Shown: positions 10,957-20,156 of the stretch, one piece after another
Numbering within the stretch: position 1 is the stretch's first letter
How the letters are laid out: the number at the start of each line of letters is the position of its first letter
DNA from: Gammaproteobacteria bacterium
GTDB lineage: Bacteria; Pseudomonadota; Gammaproteobacteria; UBA6429; Thiohalophilaceae
Length of the DNA stretch: 64,000 bases
Direction of reading: 5' to 3'
Assembly: GCA_016125505.1 (NCBI GenBank)
Contig: WGLP01000003.1
Coordinates: 62,001-126,000 of the forward strand
Notes under the pieces: model-generated
Database searches by the model: none
Seen by the model: the letters and a program-made list of their open reading frames with translations, nothing else
What the model was told of the DNA's origin: nothing
Position numbers and translations under genes: made by a program

Positions 10957-12470
10957 ACGCAAGCTCGCCCAACATTCTGGAGGCCATCAATATCAGCAAG
11001 CGCTTCGGCGACCTGCAGGCCCTGGATAACGTCAGCCTGAAACTGCGCAGCGGCAGCTTTCATGCCTTGCTGGGTGAGAACGGCGCGGGCAAGAGTACCC
11101 TGGTCAAGTGCATCATGGGCTATTACCAGCCCGATGAGGGTGAAGTCCTCTTCGGCGATCGCCAGCAGGCGATCACCAATCCACACGATGCCCTGCTGCT
11201 CGGCATCGGCATGGTCTATCAGCACTTCACACTGATCCCGAACATGACCGTCGCGGAAAACATTATCCTGTCACGACCACGACTGCCAGCCTTTATCAAC
11301 TGGCGCCAGGAGATGAAACAATTACGCGAGCGCATGCAAAACATGCCGTTTCAGATCCCGCTGGAGGCCTCCATCACGACACTCTCCGCCGGCGAAAAAC
11401 AGAAAGTCGAAATCATCAAGCAGTTGCTGCTGGACACGAAGGTATTGATCCTGGACGAACCCACCTCGGTGTTGACACCTACCGAAGCCGACGAAGTCCT
11501 GGGCCAGATCCATCAGATGACACGAACCCAGGGCTTGAGTGTCTTGATCATCACGCATAAATTCCGCGAGGTGATGAGCTACGCCGACGAAGTCACCGTG
11601 CTGCGTAAAGGCAAATACGCCGGTGCTGCGAAGGTGAGCGACGTCACGCCCGCCATCCTGGCCGAGATGATGGTCGGACGTGAAGTCATTAACGAGCCCC
11701 TGCAACGCGGCACCCAGACAACACAGACGCCGGTACTGAATATCAGCGATCTCAAGGTAGACGACGATAGCGGCGTGGCGATGTTGAAAGGCCTGTCGCT
11801 GACTATTAACACCGGCGAGATCGTCGGCATTGCCGGCGTCTCCGGTAACGGGCAACGCGAACTGGTACAGGTGCTCGCAGGACAGCGCACGGCAAGCGCT
11901 GGCAAGGTGACCGTGCATGACGAAACCTACACTGCGCAGCGTAAACAAATGCGCCGGCACAAATTCCATTGTCTGCCGGAAGAACCCCTGCGTAACGCCT
12001 GCGTCGCCAACATGAGTGTGGCCGATAATATCGCCTTCCGGCGGTTTGATCGCCCGCCGTTTGCTCTGCATAACTGGTTGCTCAACCGCAAGGCGATCCG
12101 CGAACACGCCAGGACGCTGATCGCGCGCTTCAACGTCAAGACCCCGGGACCGGGCAATCCCATCGGCAATCTCTCCGGTGGCAATGTGCAACGCGCAGTG
12201 CTGGCGCGGGAGCTCGCCGACGATGTCGATGTCCTGGTCGTGGCCAATCCCTGCTTCGGTCTGGACTTCGGCGCTGTCGCCGATATCCATCGCAACATCA
12301 TGGCCGCGCGCAATCGCGGCAGTGCCGTACTCCTGATCAGCGAAGACCTGGATGAGATTCTGGAACTCAGCGATCGTGTCTACGTGATCTCCAATGGCAA
12401 ACTTGTGTATGAGACCACTCCCGCGGAGGCGGACCTGATGACGATCGGCAAACACATGGCAGGCCATTGA
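10953..12470 (+). CDS. ABC transporter ATP-binding protein, tandem nucleotide-binding domains
   Basis: A 505-residue double ATPase of the simple-sugar/nucleoside importer class. The first domain has Walker [10 protein letters not shown], signature [12 protein letters not shown] and Walker [12 protein letters not shown]. In the second domain the Walker A position reads [10 protein letters not shown] and the Walker B region [14 protein letters not shown] is degenerate (ANP instead of DEP), which is normal for the family, where only one site is fully catalytic. Start overlaps the biuH stop (ATGA). It energises the two permeases upstream. Confidence 0.9.
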   Translation: MNASSPNILEAINISKRFGDLQALDNVSLKLRSGSFHALLGENGAGKSTLVKCIMGYYQPDEGEVLFGDRQQAITNPHDALLLGIGMVYQHFTLIPNMTVAENIILSRPRLPAFINWRQEMKQLRERMQNMPFQIPLEASITTLSAGEKQKVEIIKQLLLDTKVLILDEPTSVLTPTEADEVLGQIHQMTRTQGLSVLIITHKFREVMSYADEVTVLRKGKYAGAAKVSDVTPAILAEMMVGREVINEPLQRGTQTTQTPVLNISDLKVDDDSGVAMLKGLSLTINTGEIVGIAGVSGNGQRELVQVLAGQRTASAGKVTVHDETYTAQRKQMRRHKFHCLPEEPLRNACVANMSVADNIAFRRFDRPPFALHNWLLNRKAIREHARTLIARFNVKTPGPGNPIGNLSGGNVQRAVLARELADDVDVLVVANPCFGLDFGAVADIHRNIMAARNRGSAVLLISEDLDEILELSDRVYVISNGKLVYETTPAEADLMTIGKHMAGH

Positions 12471-12477
12471 GGGTGTG

Positions 12478-12831
12478 ATGACTGACCCGACACAAACACT
12501 GATCCTGCCGGATATCTTCCAGCTTGCGGCCCAACCCGAACGCCTGGCCTGGCAGCCATTTCGTGCGGGCATCGAGATCTTTCCTATATATAAGAGCTCG
12601 CAGGGTTGTTCCGCCGCCCTGCTACGCTACGCACCCGGTTCCAGGGTTCCAGCACACGCACACGTCGGCTATGAACATATCCTGGTTCTCAGCGGCGAAC
12701 AAAATGACGAACGCCACCAGTATCCGCAAGGCGCGTTTGTCGTCAGCCCACCCGGCACATCGCATACCGTCGAGAGCCCCGCCGGCTGCATCGTCCTGGC
12801 CATCTGGGAAAAGCCTGTCAGTTTTCTCTAA
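12478..12831 (+). CDS. Small cupin-domain protein (ChrR-like)
   Basis: A 117-residue single-domain cupin with the motif HAHVGYEHILVLSG and a second-half histidine in PPGTSHTVESP, giving the usual set of metal ligands. It is the last gene of the transporter-biuret operon, 7 bp after the ATPase stop; a GTG at 12475 directly precedes the chosen ATG. Members of this group either bind a ligand or act as anti-sigma-like cupins. A role in sensing or detoxifying the imported compound is possible but not shown by the sequence. Confidence 0.75.
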   Translation: MTDPTQTLILPDIFQLAAQPERLAWQPFRAGIEIFPIYKSSQGCSAALLRYAPGSRVPAHAHVGYEHILVLSGEQNDERHQYPQGAFVVSPPGTSHTVESPAGCIVLAIWEKPVSFL

Positions 12832-12855
12832 ATAAATATTTCGTTAGTCGATCAC

Positions 12856-12957
12856 AGGATAAAATGGCGTTTTCCAGGACACGCGGTAGATACGTCCCTG
12901 TACGCTCATATACCGCATCCCTGCGGTATATGGTCCTGAAAAACGCCATTTCATCCT
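12856..12957 (-). repeat. Structured palindromic repeat, copy 1, with two AGGGAY-loop hairpins
   Basis: Outer arms at 12856-12879 and 12934-12957 are 22/24 complementary. Inside, on the minus strand, is a hairpin with a perfect 10-bp stem (12907-12916 with 12923-12932) and loop AGGGAT, followed by GTACAGGGACGT (12891-12903 region). The conserved minus-strand core GAGCGTACAGGGA reappears in the copy at 60.8 kb, while the stem sequences differ. The element lies between the cupin gene and yjgA; it may also serve as a transcription terminator. Confidence 0.8.
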
Positions 12958-13076
12958 ATGTCCAACCGATGGGCACGAAATGCAGAATTCTTATTTAGCA
13001 ACTTACACATTCCGCATTGACCGCCGACACGGGAACCCGCAATATACCCGCTCCTTTAATAAATCCCTTTTCCGCC

Positions 13077-13610
13077 ATGATCGACGAGCACGACGAAGAC
13101 GAGTTCCGTCCTAAAAGCAAACAGCAATTAAAACGCGAAGCCGAGGCAGTGCAGGCACTGGGCGCAGCGCTGGTCGCCCTGCCGTCTGCGCAATTCAAGC
13201 GGGCAATCGATAAACTCGATTTACCGGAACGCCTGCTGCATGCATTGGATGAATACCGAAGGATCAAGGCGCACGAGGCGAAACGCCGTCAGTTGCAATA
13301 CATCGGCAAACTGATGCGCGATATCGATACCGCGCCCGTGCAGGCGGTGCTCACCGAACAGGCGCAGGGTGGACGCAGGGCGGCCGCGCAGCTACATCAA
13401 CTGGAGGCATGGCGTGAACGGCTGTTAACCGAAGGTGATGCTGCACTCACCGAACTGCTGGACCTGCATCCCGCGGCGGATGCAAAACATCTGCGGCAAT
13501 TGATCCAGCAAGCGCGCCAGGAACGTGCACAACAGGCAACACCACGCGCCGCGCGCCAACTCTTCAAGTTACTGCGTGAAACGATGGAAGGCCAGGCAGA
13601 CGCTGAGTAA
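13077..13610 (+). CDS. yjgA: Ribosome-associated protein YjgA (DarP, DUF615)
   Basis: A 177-residue highly charged helical protein matching YjgA/DarP: FRPKSKQQLKREAEAVQALGAALVALP and KLDLPERLLHALDEYRRI are typical. In E. coli it associates with 50S precursors and assists late assembly. I choose the ATG at 13077, because the family usually starts a few residues before the DEFRPKSKQ motif; an upstream in-frame TTG at 13017 would add a non-conserved leader. Not linked functionally to the nitrogen genes. Confidence 0.85.
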   Translation: MIDEHDEDEFRPKSKQQLKREAEAVQALGAALVALPSAQFKRAIDKLDLPERLLHALDEYRRIKAHEAKRRQLQYIGKLMRDIDTAPVQAVLTEQAQGGRRAAAQLHQLEAWRERLLTEGDAALTELLDLHPAADAKHLRQLIQQARQERAQQATPRAARQLFKLLRETMEGQADAE

Positions 13611-13633
13611 TTCAGCTCCAACATTCACTGTTA

Positions 13634-15763
13634 TTAAACTTCCTGCCGGGCGCGGCGATCCAGACGCTGGTCCGTCCGCAACAGGTTTTCGAATTCCTCC
13701 GCCGACACCGGCTTGCTGAAAAAATTGCCCTGCATCTGGTCGCAATGGCTGTTCTCCAGATAGGTCAACTGCGCCCCGGTCTCCACGCCTTCGGCAATCA
13801 CGGTCAACCCGAGGTTATTGGCGAGGTTGATGATCATGCGCACCAGCATCTCGTCATCCGGGTCACCGGGAATATCGTTAATGAAGGACCGATCGATTTT
13901 CAGGGCGTGCAGCGCAAACGACTTGAGATAACTCAGCGAAGAATAGCCGGTGCCGAAATCGTCGATGGTGATGTGGATACCGTGTTTGGACAGTTTTTCC
14001 AGCATCGCCGCGGCGGAATCGATGTTGTCCATGATCGCGGACTCGGTGATCTCGATCTCCAGCAGGCCGGCCGGCACATGGGTGATCGCCATGACGTTTT
14101 TGACCTTTGCGACGAAATCGCGTTGCCGGAACTGCCGAGTCGATACATTCACGGCCACGCCGTTGACCAACAGCCCCTGATCGTACCAGCGTCCGATCTG
14201 CAGGCAGGCCTCCAGCATCACCCAATCCCCGATCGCCAGAATCAGACCGGATTCCTCGGCAACCGGAATAAATTCTTCCGTCCTGACATTGCCGAGGTCC
14301 TGTGAACGCCAGCGCAACAAGGCCTCCGCGCCGATGATCTTGCCGCTGCGGATTTCGACCTTGGGCTGATAAACCAGGTAAAACTCCTGCCGCTCCAGCG
14401 CCTTCTTCAAGCCGTTTTCCAGCTGGACCTTGCGTTCGAGCGCGTTGGTCATGGCACGACTGAAGATCACCAGACCGTTGCGCCCGTGTTGCTTGGCCTG
14501 GTGCAGGGCCAGGTTGGCATGCCGCAGCAGGACATTGGCCGAGTAACCATCGTCGGGATACACAACAATACCGATGCTGGCGCCGGTCTCCACATGGTCC
14601 TTACCCAGCAGAAACCCTTGCGCGATCTTGTGTTGCAGGCTGCGGCCGAGGCGTTCCGCCTTTGCCGGATTTCCCGACTCCAGCAGGATGCAGAACTCAT
14701 CATTACTGAAGCGCGCAAGAAACGCATGCTCCGGCATGCTGCTGCGAATGCGCGTCGCCACATTGGCCAGCAGCATGTCGCCAACATCATGGCCGAAGAT
14801 CGCATTGACACTGTGAAAGTGGTCCAGGTTAAGCAAGATCAGCGAAAACTTCTTGTCGAGCAATTTCATCCGCGCCAGTTGCTGTTCAAGCCGTTCGGTA
14901 AGCGCGCGTCGGTTCGGCAGGTCCGTGACCGTATCGTATACGAGCAGATGTTCGATTTGCTCCAGGGGCCGGCGCACGGTATCGGAAAATATCGCACCGT
15001 ATAGATAATAATACGCAACCACTTTATAAAAATGACCGAACAGGTTACCGGTATGGCTGGCGGTGGTATGCAGGCTGAAGAATAACTCGCCCACGGCCAT
15101 CAACAGCAAGGTCAGCCACAGGCGATGATCGTCGGTTTCTTTTGCCTTCTGCCTGCGCAGATATAACAACAACGCGACACTGCAGAAGATCGTGAAAAAG
15201 CCCCACTGCAGGATCTCTTTGACGGAGACAAAGCCCCCACCGCCGTTCAACACCTGACTTAGCTTGCCGAAATGCCCCATGAGCAGGAGCGACAGCAACA
15301 CGATAAGACCCAGGGTCAGCAGCAATCCTACACGCCGCCAGGCATAACTGACGGTAACCCTTTCCGGGATCAACACATATAAAAACAGTCCCAGGGAAAT
15401 CGCCGCACGTCCCATCAACCAGAACATGATGGATTTCTCCGCGGTATGGCTGTCGTACAGATCCGGCATGCCCATATAGGCAAGCAGATGCAGCATGTCG
15501 AAGAGCCCGGTAGCCAGCGCCGCGTAACTCAGCAATACCGAGCGCAGGCTGCGGCTGAAATCGTGAACGCCATACGCGGTAAAAAAGATCATGAGGGAGA
15601 CAGCGATCGCCAGCATCTGCATAATCGAATGCGCGATGTGGAATCCATCCTGTGACAGGAGCACGCTGTGTGACGGCGAGGCCTGCCAGACCAGCAGGGG
15701 TAGACTCAGCCCCAGTAACAGCAGGCCGCTCAGCCGGTAGCCAGAAGAAAACCAATAACTCAA
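13634..15763 (-). CDS. Membrane (MASE3-like) GGDEF-EAL protein with degenerate cyclase site
   Basis: A 709-residue protein with about eight N-terminal membrane segments resembling the MASE3 sensor domain (residues 1-260), then GGDEF (about 270-430) and EAL (about 440-700). The cyclase signature reads FSNDEF instead of GGDEF, so cyclase activity is probably lost, while the EAL motif (GAEALLRW) and the DDFGTGYSS stretch are intact. It is best viewed as a cyclic-di-GMP phosphodiesterase with a regulatory GGDEF. The start appears to be TTG at 15763, eight bases after an AGGA; no ATG gives the conserved N-terminus. Confidence 0.85.
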   Translation of the reverse strand: MSYWFSSGYRLSGLLLLGLSLPLLVWQASPSHSVLLSQDGFHIAHSIMQMLAIAVSLMIFFTAYGVHDFSRSLRSVLLSYAALATGLFDMLHLLAYMGMPDLYDSHTAEKSIMFWLMGRAAISLGLFLYVLIPERVTVSYAWRRVGLLLTLGLIVLLSLLLMGHFGKLSQVLNGGGGFVSVKEILQWGFFTIFCSVALLLYLRRQKAKETDDHRLWLTLLLMAVGELFFSLHTTASHTGNLFGHFYKVVAYYYLYGAIFSDTVRRPLEQIEHLLVYDTVTDLPNRRALTERLEQQLARMKLLDKKFSLILLNLDHFHSVNAIFGHDVGDMLLANVATRIRSSMPEHAFLARFSNDEFCILLESGNPAKAERLGRSLQHKIAQGFLLGKDHVETGASIGIVVYPDDGYSANVLLRHANLALHQAKQHGRNGLVIFSRAMTNALERKVQLENGLKKALERQEFYLVYQPKVEIRSGKIIGAEALLRWRSQDLGNVRTEEFIPVAEESGLILAIGDWVMLEACLQIGRWYDQGLLVNGVAVNVSTRQFRQRDFVAKVKNVMAITHVPAGLLEIEITESAIMDNIDSAAAMLEKLSKHGIHITIDDFGTGYSSLSYLKSFALHALKIDRSFINDIPGDPDDEMLVRMIINLANNLGLTVIAEGVETGAQLTYLENSHCDQMQGNFFSKPVSAEEFENLLRTDQRLDRRARQEV

Positions 15764-15911
15764 AATGGGATCCTGATTGACGTATCGGAGACGGACACGA
15801 AATTATAGCACCGAAATCTGTATTTATTCTGTGCAGACATAAATTATATTGATGCAAATATTGCCCGGTACCGAGAGTAGCTTAATTCAGCATACCGGGA
15901 ATGCGGGTCAA

Positions 15912-16454
15912 TTAATGTGATTTGTATTGCTCGTAGAGATCATCCATCGGGGCATCATCGGCATCTTTGCCATATTCCTGGTAAGACTCCAGATTGGCGT
16001 TATAGATCGCCGTAGCGATGTGTTGATATTTCCCCGCGTGCATGAACTTTCGTAACAGGGCCATAACATGGTTTGGCCGTGAGAACAGACGGTAGTTGCT
16101 CAGTAGATTGTCTCGCTGCTCCTGGTTCAGGCGCGCAACCCCCTCAAAGAAGCATTTGGGTTTCAGGAGTAACAGGGCCTCGGTGTCCTCCTGCACACTC
16201 TCGTCGATCTCCGCATTATCATGATGGGTGGAATGCATCTTGAGATACTCGGCCACGGCATCATAGTTATCGCAGCGCATTGCCCTGGCAAAGGCCTGGT
16301 TATAGACCGTGTAGAAGCGATCATGGTCCGCCAGGTAGAAGGCATCCGTGTGCCGAAGCAGGCAGCTGAACAGATTATGCGGGCAAACCACGTCGGCCTG
16401 CGCCGGTCCTGTCAGGATGCCCAACAGGCACGCCAGGAAAAAGAGTCTCTTCAT
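15912..16454 (-). CDS. Secreted protein of unknown function
   Basis: A 180-residue protein with a signal peptide (MKRLFFLACLLGILTGPAQA). The mature part has three cysteines (VVCPHNLFSC, RCDNYD) and a helical body rich in Asn/His/Tyr. I chose the ATG at 16454, which starts the signal peptide; an in-frame start at 16481 would add nine hydrophilic residues. I do not recognise the family. It lies alone between the GGDEF-EAL gene and the nif block, with the same orientation as both. Confidence 0.7.
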   Translation of the reverse strand: MKRLFFLACLLGILTGPAQADVVCPHNLFSCLLRHTDAFYLADHDRFYTVYNQAFARAMRCDNYDAVAEYLKMHSTHHDNAEIDESVQEDTEALLLLKPKCFFEGVARLNQEQRDNLLSNYRLFSRPNHVMALLRKFMHAGKYQHIATAIYNANLESYQEYGKDADDAPMDDLYEQYKSH

Positions 16455-16622
16455 GTGTTCTTGTCTCGGTACCGTAACCAAAGGTGCACCAGTCAGACAG
16501 CAGTTTATCTGCTCGGGTTGCGTCGCAGGGGAAATTAAATCACGCAGGGATCAAGGGGCCACCTCCCGCGGATGGGAGGCGGGCATCCCTATATATATAA
16601 GTATAAAAGCGGCTGGCCCGGT

Positions 16623-17897
16623 CTAACTGCCGGCCAGGGCGCGGCTGGCCGCAGTCTCACCCTGTTCGAGCCGGATCTCGCCCAGGCCCAGGACCGCCGA
16701 TTCGTCGACAACAACCCGCTGAATCCCGTCGTTGGAAGGTGCCTCAAACATGGTCTTGCGCAGGAGATTCTCCAGTACCGCACGCAGACCACGCGCCCCG
16801 GTGCCGCGCTCGATGGCATGCCGGGCGATGGCGCTGATGGCCTCATCGGTAAACTGCAGTTCGAGATTGTCGTAAGCAAACAGCTTCTGGAACTGGCGGA
16901 TCAGGGCATTGCGCGGCTCGGTGAGGATCTTGATCAGGGTGGCCTCGTCCAGTTCTTCCAGCACCGACAGCACCGGGAAGCGGCCAATGAATTCAGGGAT
17001 CAGACCAAACCGCCGCAGGTCCCCGGGTTGCACCTCCGAGAGAAACTCACCGGGGTCGATGCCGTCCTTAGCGTGATGAATCGTCGCGGCGAAACCGATG
17101 CTGCGCTGGTTCGGCTTGACGCGCTTGGCGACATGTTCTTCCAGGCCGGCGAAGGCACCACCGGCGATAAACAGGATATTGCTGGTATCGAGAATGACCT
17201 CCTCGCCACCGTCGCGACGCCGCCCCTTGCTCGGAATCTTCACCTGGGTGCCTTCCACGAGTTTCAGCAGCGCCTGTTGCACGCCTTCGCCGGAGACATC
17301 GCGCACGGCGATCGCACTCTCACTGGCGCGGGCCAGCTTGTCGATCTCATCGATATAGACGATGCCCCATTCGGCGCGGCCGACATTGCCTTCGGCGACA
17401 TCGAGCAGGCGCACCAGAATGCTTTCGACATCTTCACCCACGTAACCGGCCTGTGTCAGGGTCGTGGCATCGGCGATGGCAAACGGCACGCCGACGATGC
17501 GCGCCAGCGTGCTGGCCAGGAGCGTCTTGCCCGAACCGGAGGGTCCCAATAACAGGATATTCGATTTGCCGATCTCCACCCCGTCGTGCTCCATATTCAG
17601 GGCCGCATCGGCGCTTTGATCGCGCAGGCGTTTGTAATGGTTGTAGACGGCGACAGATAAGATCTCTTTGGCCAGGTCCTGCCCGATAACGTATTCATCC
17701 AGCTTGCGCTTGATGGCATCCGGCTTGAGTTGTTTATCGAAACACGCCTTGATGTCGCGTTTGCGTCCCCAACTGATAATGACCTGATTGGCCAGGCGCA
17801 CGCAGGCCTCGCAGATGTGACCGTCGATACCGGCGATCAACGGGGTTTGCAGCGATTGCTCGGTATTACAGAATGAACACTTCTCATTAGTTGTCAT
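16623..17897 (-). CDS. clpX: ATP-dependent unfoldase ClpX, nif-linked copy
   Basis: A 424-residue ClpX: N-terminal zinc-binding domain (CSFC...CEAC), Walker A GPSGSGKT, pore loop GYVGED, Walker B IVYIDEIDKL, and the arginine-finger/sensor region RGTGARGLRAVLE. It is the last gene of the nifV-cysE-TPR-nifW-nifZ-nifM-clpX operon and overlaps nifM by 11 bases. Azotobacter vinelandii has the same nifM-clpX adjacency. This is probably a second, nif-specific clpX; whether the genome has another copy cannot be seen here. A role in turnover of nitrogenase-assembly proteins is inferred. Confidence 0.92.
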   Translation of the reverse strand: MTTNEKCSFCNTEQSLQTPLIAGIDGHICEACVRLANQVIISWGRKRDIKACFDKQLKPDAIKRKLDEYVIGQDLAKEILSVAVYNHYKRLRDQSADAALNMEHDGVEIGKSNILLLGPSGSGKTLLASTLARIVGVPFAIADATTLTQAGYVGEDVESILVRLLDVAEGNVGRAEWGIVYIDEIDKLARASESAIAVRDVSGEGVQQALLKLVEGTQVKIPSKGRRRDGGEEVILDTSNILFIAGGAFAGLEEHVAKRVKPNQRSIGFAATIHHAKDGIDPGEFLSEVQPGDLRRFGLIPEFIGRFPVLSVLEELDEATLIKILTEPRNALIRQFQKLFAYDNLELQFTDEAISAIARHAIERGTGARGLRAVLENLLRKTMFEAPSNDGIQRVVVDESAVLGLGEIRLEQGETAASRALAGS

Positions 17898-18753
17898 GAT
17901 CGTCGGCCCCTTCCTGTGTTTCGTCGTTACGGCTTAACTCACTCAACCAGACCTTCTGGCACATGCGCGTACGCCGTTGCCTGAGATGTTCGCGGATCTT
18001 CGGTTCCGCCTCGCGGAAACTCACCGGCCCGGCCTCGTGTGCCGCTTCGCAATACAAAAGGTGATAACCCAACGGGGACTGCACGACCTCGCTCATGCGG
18101 CCCGTCTTCAATTGAAACGCCGCCGCCTCCAGCGCGGGGAACAACTGGCCGCGCGGCAGCTTGCCCATATACCCCCCTTGCAAGGCCGTCGGACATTCCG
18201 AGTGTTTCATGGCCTGTTCGGCAAAGCGTTGGGGTTTGAGTTGCAGTCGCTGGCGGATCGCCTCGAGCCGGGCAAAGGCGGCCTCCGGCCTGTTTTCGGG
18301 AAATTCTTCATTGACCGTGATCAGGATATGCCGCAACTCGCGGGTTTCCGGCTGGGAAAACTTATCCTTGTGCATGTAGTAATAGATCATGCAATCGATC
18401 TCGCTGACCTCCACCGACCGGCTGCCGACCTTGTCCAGCACGGCGGTGGCATGCAATTCCTTGGCAATCGCCTCACGGAACCGAGTCTCGTCCAGGCCGT
18501 TGTCATCGAGGTCCTGCAGAAACGCCTCCCGATCCGAATAGCGCGCGGCAATACGCTCCAGCGCATCGTCCACCACACTCGCCGGCACATGCACATCGCG
18601 GCCCTCGGGTGAATTGACGATCATGGTTTCGATCCGGAATTCACGCAGGGCCTGACTGCGAATCTCGTTGATTTGGGTGGGCTCCAGTTCGGTAGGCGAT
18701 TTGCCGAACCTGTTTAGCGACACGCGCAGGAGGTGATAGTTCATGTCGGTCAT
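17887..18753 (-). CDS. nifM: NifM, putative peptidyl-prolyl isomerase for nitrogenase Fe protein
   Basis: A 288-residue NifM with a helical N-terminal half (MNYHLLRVSLNRFGKSPTEL) and a C-terminal parvulin domain (about 140-245: LRHILITVNEEFPEN, HSECPTALQGGYMGKLPRGQLFP, VVQSPLGYHLLYC). It is required for maturation of NifH in Klebsiella and Azotobacter. The ATG at 18753 follows GTGAGGACC; an ATG at 18744 and a GTG at 18762 are alternatives. It sits between nifZ and clpX in one operon. Confidence 0.9.
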   Translation of the reverse strand: MTDMNYHLLRVSLNRFGKSPTELEPTQINEIRSQALREFRIETMIVNSPEGRDVHVPASVVDDALERIAARYSDREAFLQDLDDNGLDETRFREAIAKELHATAVLDKVGSRSVEVSEIDCMIYYYMHKDKFSQPETRELRHILITVNEEFPENRPEAAFARLEAIRQRLQLKPQRFAEQAMKHSECPTALQGGYMGKLPRGQLFPALEAAAFQLKTGRMSEVVQSPLGYHLLYCEAAHEAGPVSFREAEPKIREHLRQRRTRMCQKVWLSELSRNDETQEGADDHDN

Positions 18754-18763
18754 GGTCCTCACC

Positions 18764-19255
18764 CTAGTCCGCCCCGTTCACTTCCTTCTTGCGTTTAGGC
18801 GCAGCTTCATCCTTGCTCACCGTCAACGGTGTCAGCACCGGCTCCGGCACCTGCAAAGTGCGTCCCGGAAAACGCACATGATATTGCACCACCGGTCCGG
18901 CATCGCGCAGGACCTTGAGCACCTCGCCGTGCGCACCCGGCTCGACCACGACTTCACCCTTGATCGACAAGGGCACCGTCGTCGTCACCTTGTCGCGAAA
19001 TTCATACAGACTGGGCACCCAGGGATCGGATGCCGGTACCAGCTCTTCTTCCTTGCAACCGATCAACAGATCTTCTTCGATAAAATGCACCGAATAGATC
19101 GTGTACTCCTGCAGGTAGGTGCCGACATTTTGCACGTAACCCACGCTGCCACGGCGCAACAGGAACTCGCCTACCTCTTTGCCGGGATAGGTGCCGTCAT
19201 TGCGCACGTTGCGAATGACTCTTACCTCGTCACCGTAATCGAAGACCGCTTTCAT
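18764..19255 (-). CDS. nifZ: NifZ, P-cluster maturation protein
   Basis: A 163-residue NifZ. The first ~75 residues hold the NifZ domain (DYGDEVRVIRNVRNDGTYPGK, RRGSVGYVQNVGTYLQ) and a second related beta-rich stretch follows (GEVVVEPGAHGEVLKVL). NifZ assists formation of the second P-cluster in NifDK. It lies 10 bp after nifM's start on the same strand and 6 bp from nifW. A shorter NifZ-like protein is encoded separately at 25.1 kb. Confidence 0.9.
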   Translation of the reverse strand: MKAVFDYGDEVRVIRNVRNDGTYPGKEVGEFLLRRGSVGYVQNVGTYLQEYTIYSVHFIEEDLLIGCKEEELVPASDPWVPSLYEFRDKVTTTVPLSIKGEVVVEPGAHGEVLKVLRDAGPVVQYHVRFPGRTLQVPEPVLTPLTVSKDEAAPKRKKEVNGAD

Positions 19256-19261
19256 GACGCC

Positions 19262-19585
19262 TTACTTTTTCAACAGGTCGATGGAGACAAAGGTCTGCTG
19301 CGGTTCGTGCATGCGAAAGACCTTGAAGACCTTTTCCGTCAGGGCATCGGACTCCACAAAATCCTGATAAGCGCGCGTCAGCAACTTCGCATAGACTTCG
19401 GATTTCGCATCCACGTTATCCGGCATGGCGTCCTGCGCCTTGGACAGATAATCATTGAAGCGTTGCAGGATGTGCAGGCGATTGACATGCACCACGCTCT
19501 GATCGAACGGCACATTGAAGTACAACAAAAAGTCCTCGGCGCTGCTCAGCTCCTCCAGCGCGTCTTCAAAATCTTCATTGGTCAT
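19262..19585 (-). CDS. nifW: NifW, nitrogenase-stabilising protein
   Basis: A 107-residue NifW from the ATG at 19585 (TNEDFEDALEELSSAEDFLLYF...). The conserved features are the acidic N-terminal helix, the VVHVNRLHILQRFNDYL core and the phenylalanine-rich FKVFRMHEPQQTFVSID tail. It protects or stabilises the MoFe protein. The open frame continues upstream without support; the RBS AGAGGATTTGACC precedes the chosen start. Operonic with nifZ. Confidence 0.9.
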   Translation of the reverse strand: MTNEDFEDALEELSSAEDFLLYFNVPFDQSVVHVNRLHILQRFNDYLSKAQDAMPDNVDAKSEVYAKLLTRAYQDFVESDALTEKVFKVFRMHEPQQTFVSIDLLKK

Positions 19586-19607
19586 GGTCAAATCCTCTTT
19601 AAGAGTG

Positions 19608-20156
19608 TCAGGAAGCCAGGCGTTCTTCATTGACATAAGCGAGACGCAGGTTCGGACGTCCGTCCTCGGACCCGAACATCGCCATCTTGAGCAGGAAGTC
19701 GGCGCCGAGCCGATCCTGCGGATCCAGCTGGACAACCTTTTGCAAGCGTTCGATCGCCGCATCGCGATCATCCATCCGCAGACACAGATACCCGGAGCCC
19801 TTGAGTGCCAGAAAATAAAACCGTAGCAGCCCCATGGAGCGCATGGCCGGCGTGCCCAGGTGTGCCGGCGTCAACTGACGCCAGGGCGTGTTGATAGCGA
19901 GCATTTCCGCCGCGGCCTGCATCGCGAGGTCGGCGATATGCAAGGCGTCCTGCCAGCGGTGCTGGTAATAATAGAAGCGGTACATTGCCACCAGCAGTGA
20001 CAGGTTTTTGGGTGCCAGTACGTATGCGCGCAACAACTTCGCCTCCGCACCGCCGCTGCCGTACGACTCGGAGGCGTCTGCAATCAAACGTTCGACCGTT
20101 GCCGGCATCGGCATGTCGAAATACATATCCTGTCCTTCAAAATCCTGTAGGTCCAT
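19608..20156 (-). CDS. nif-associated TPR-like protein, paralogue of 39779-40288
   Basis: A 182-residue helical protein with TPR-like repeats (AKLLRAYVLAPKNLSLLVAMYRFYYY..., LKGSGYLCLRMDDRDAAIERLQKVVQLDP). It is clearly related to the gene at 39.8 kb: both share a YxFYxYxxRxxDA-type first repeat, a short insert ending in W..L, and a second repeat of the form LxxxDPxDxxGAxxL. TPR folds mediate protein contacts, so an assembly-adaptor role is likely but unproven. Start codon overlaps the cysE stop by one base (TAATG). Confidence 0.75.
   Translation of the reverse strand: MDLQDFEGQDMYFDMPMPATVERLIADASESYGSGGAEAKLLRAYVLAPKNLSLLVAMYRFYYYQHRWQDALHIADLAMQAAAEMLAINTPWRQLTPAHLGTPAMRSMGLLRFYFLALKGSGYLCLRMDDRDAAIERLQKVVQLDPQDRLGADFLLKMAMFGSEDGRPNLRLAYVNEERLAS

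Noticed and set aside
11322-12572. 416-codon minus-strand open frame opposite the ABC ATPase
   Set aside because: Overlaps the full ATPase gene and runs into the cupin gene; no domain pattern.
16572-17552. 326-codon plus-strand open frame opposite clpX
   Set aside because: Antisense to clpX, low-complexity composition and no ribosome-binding site.
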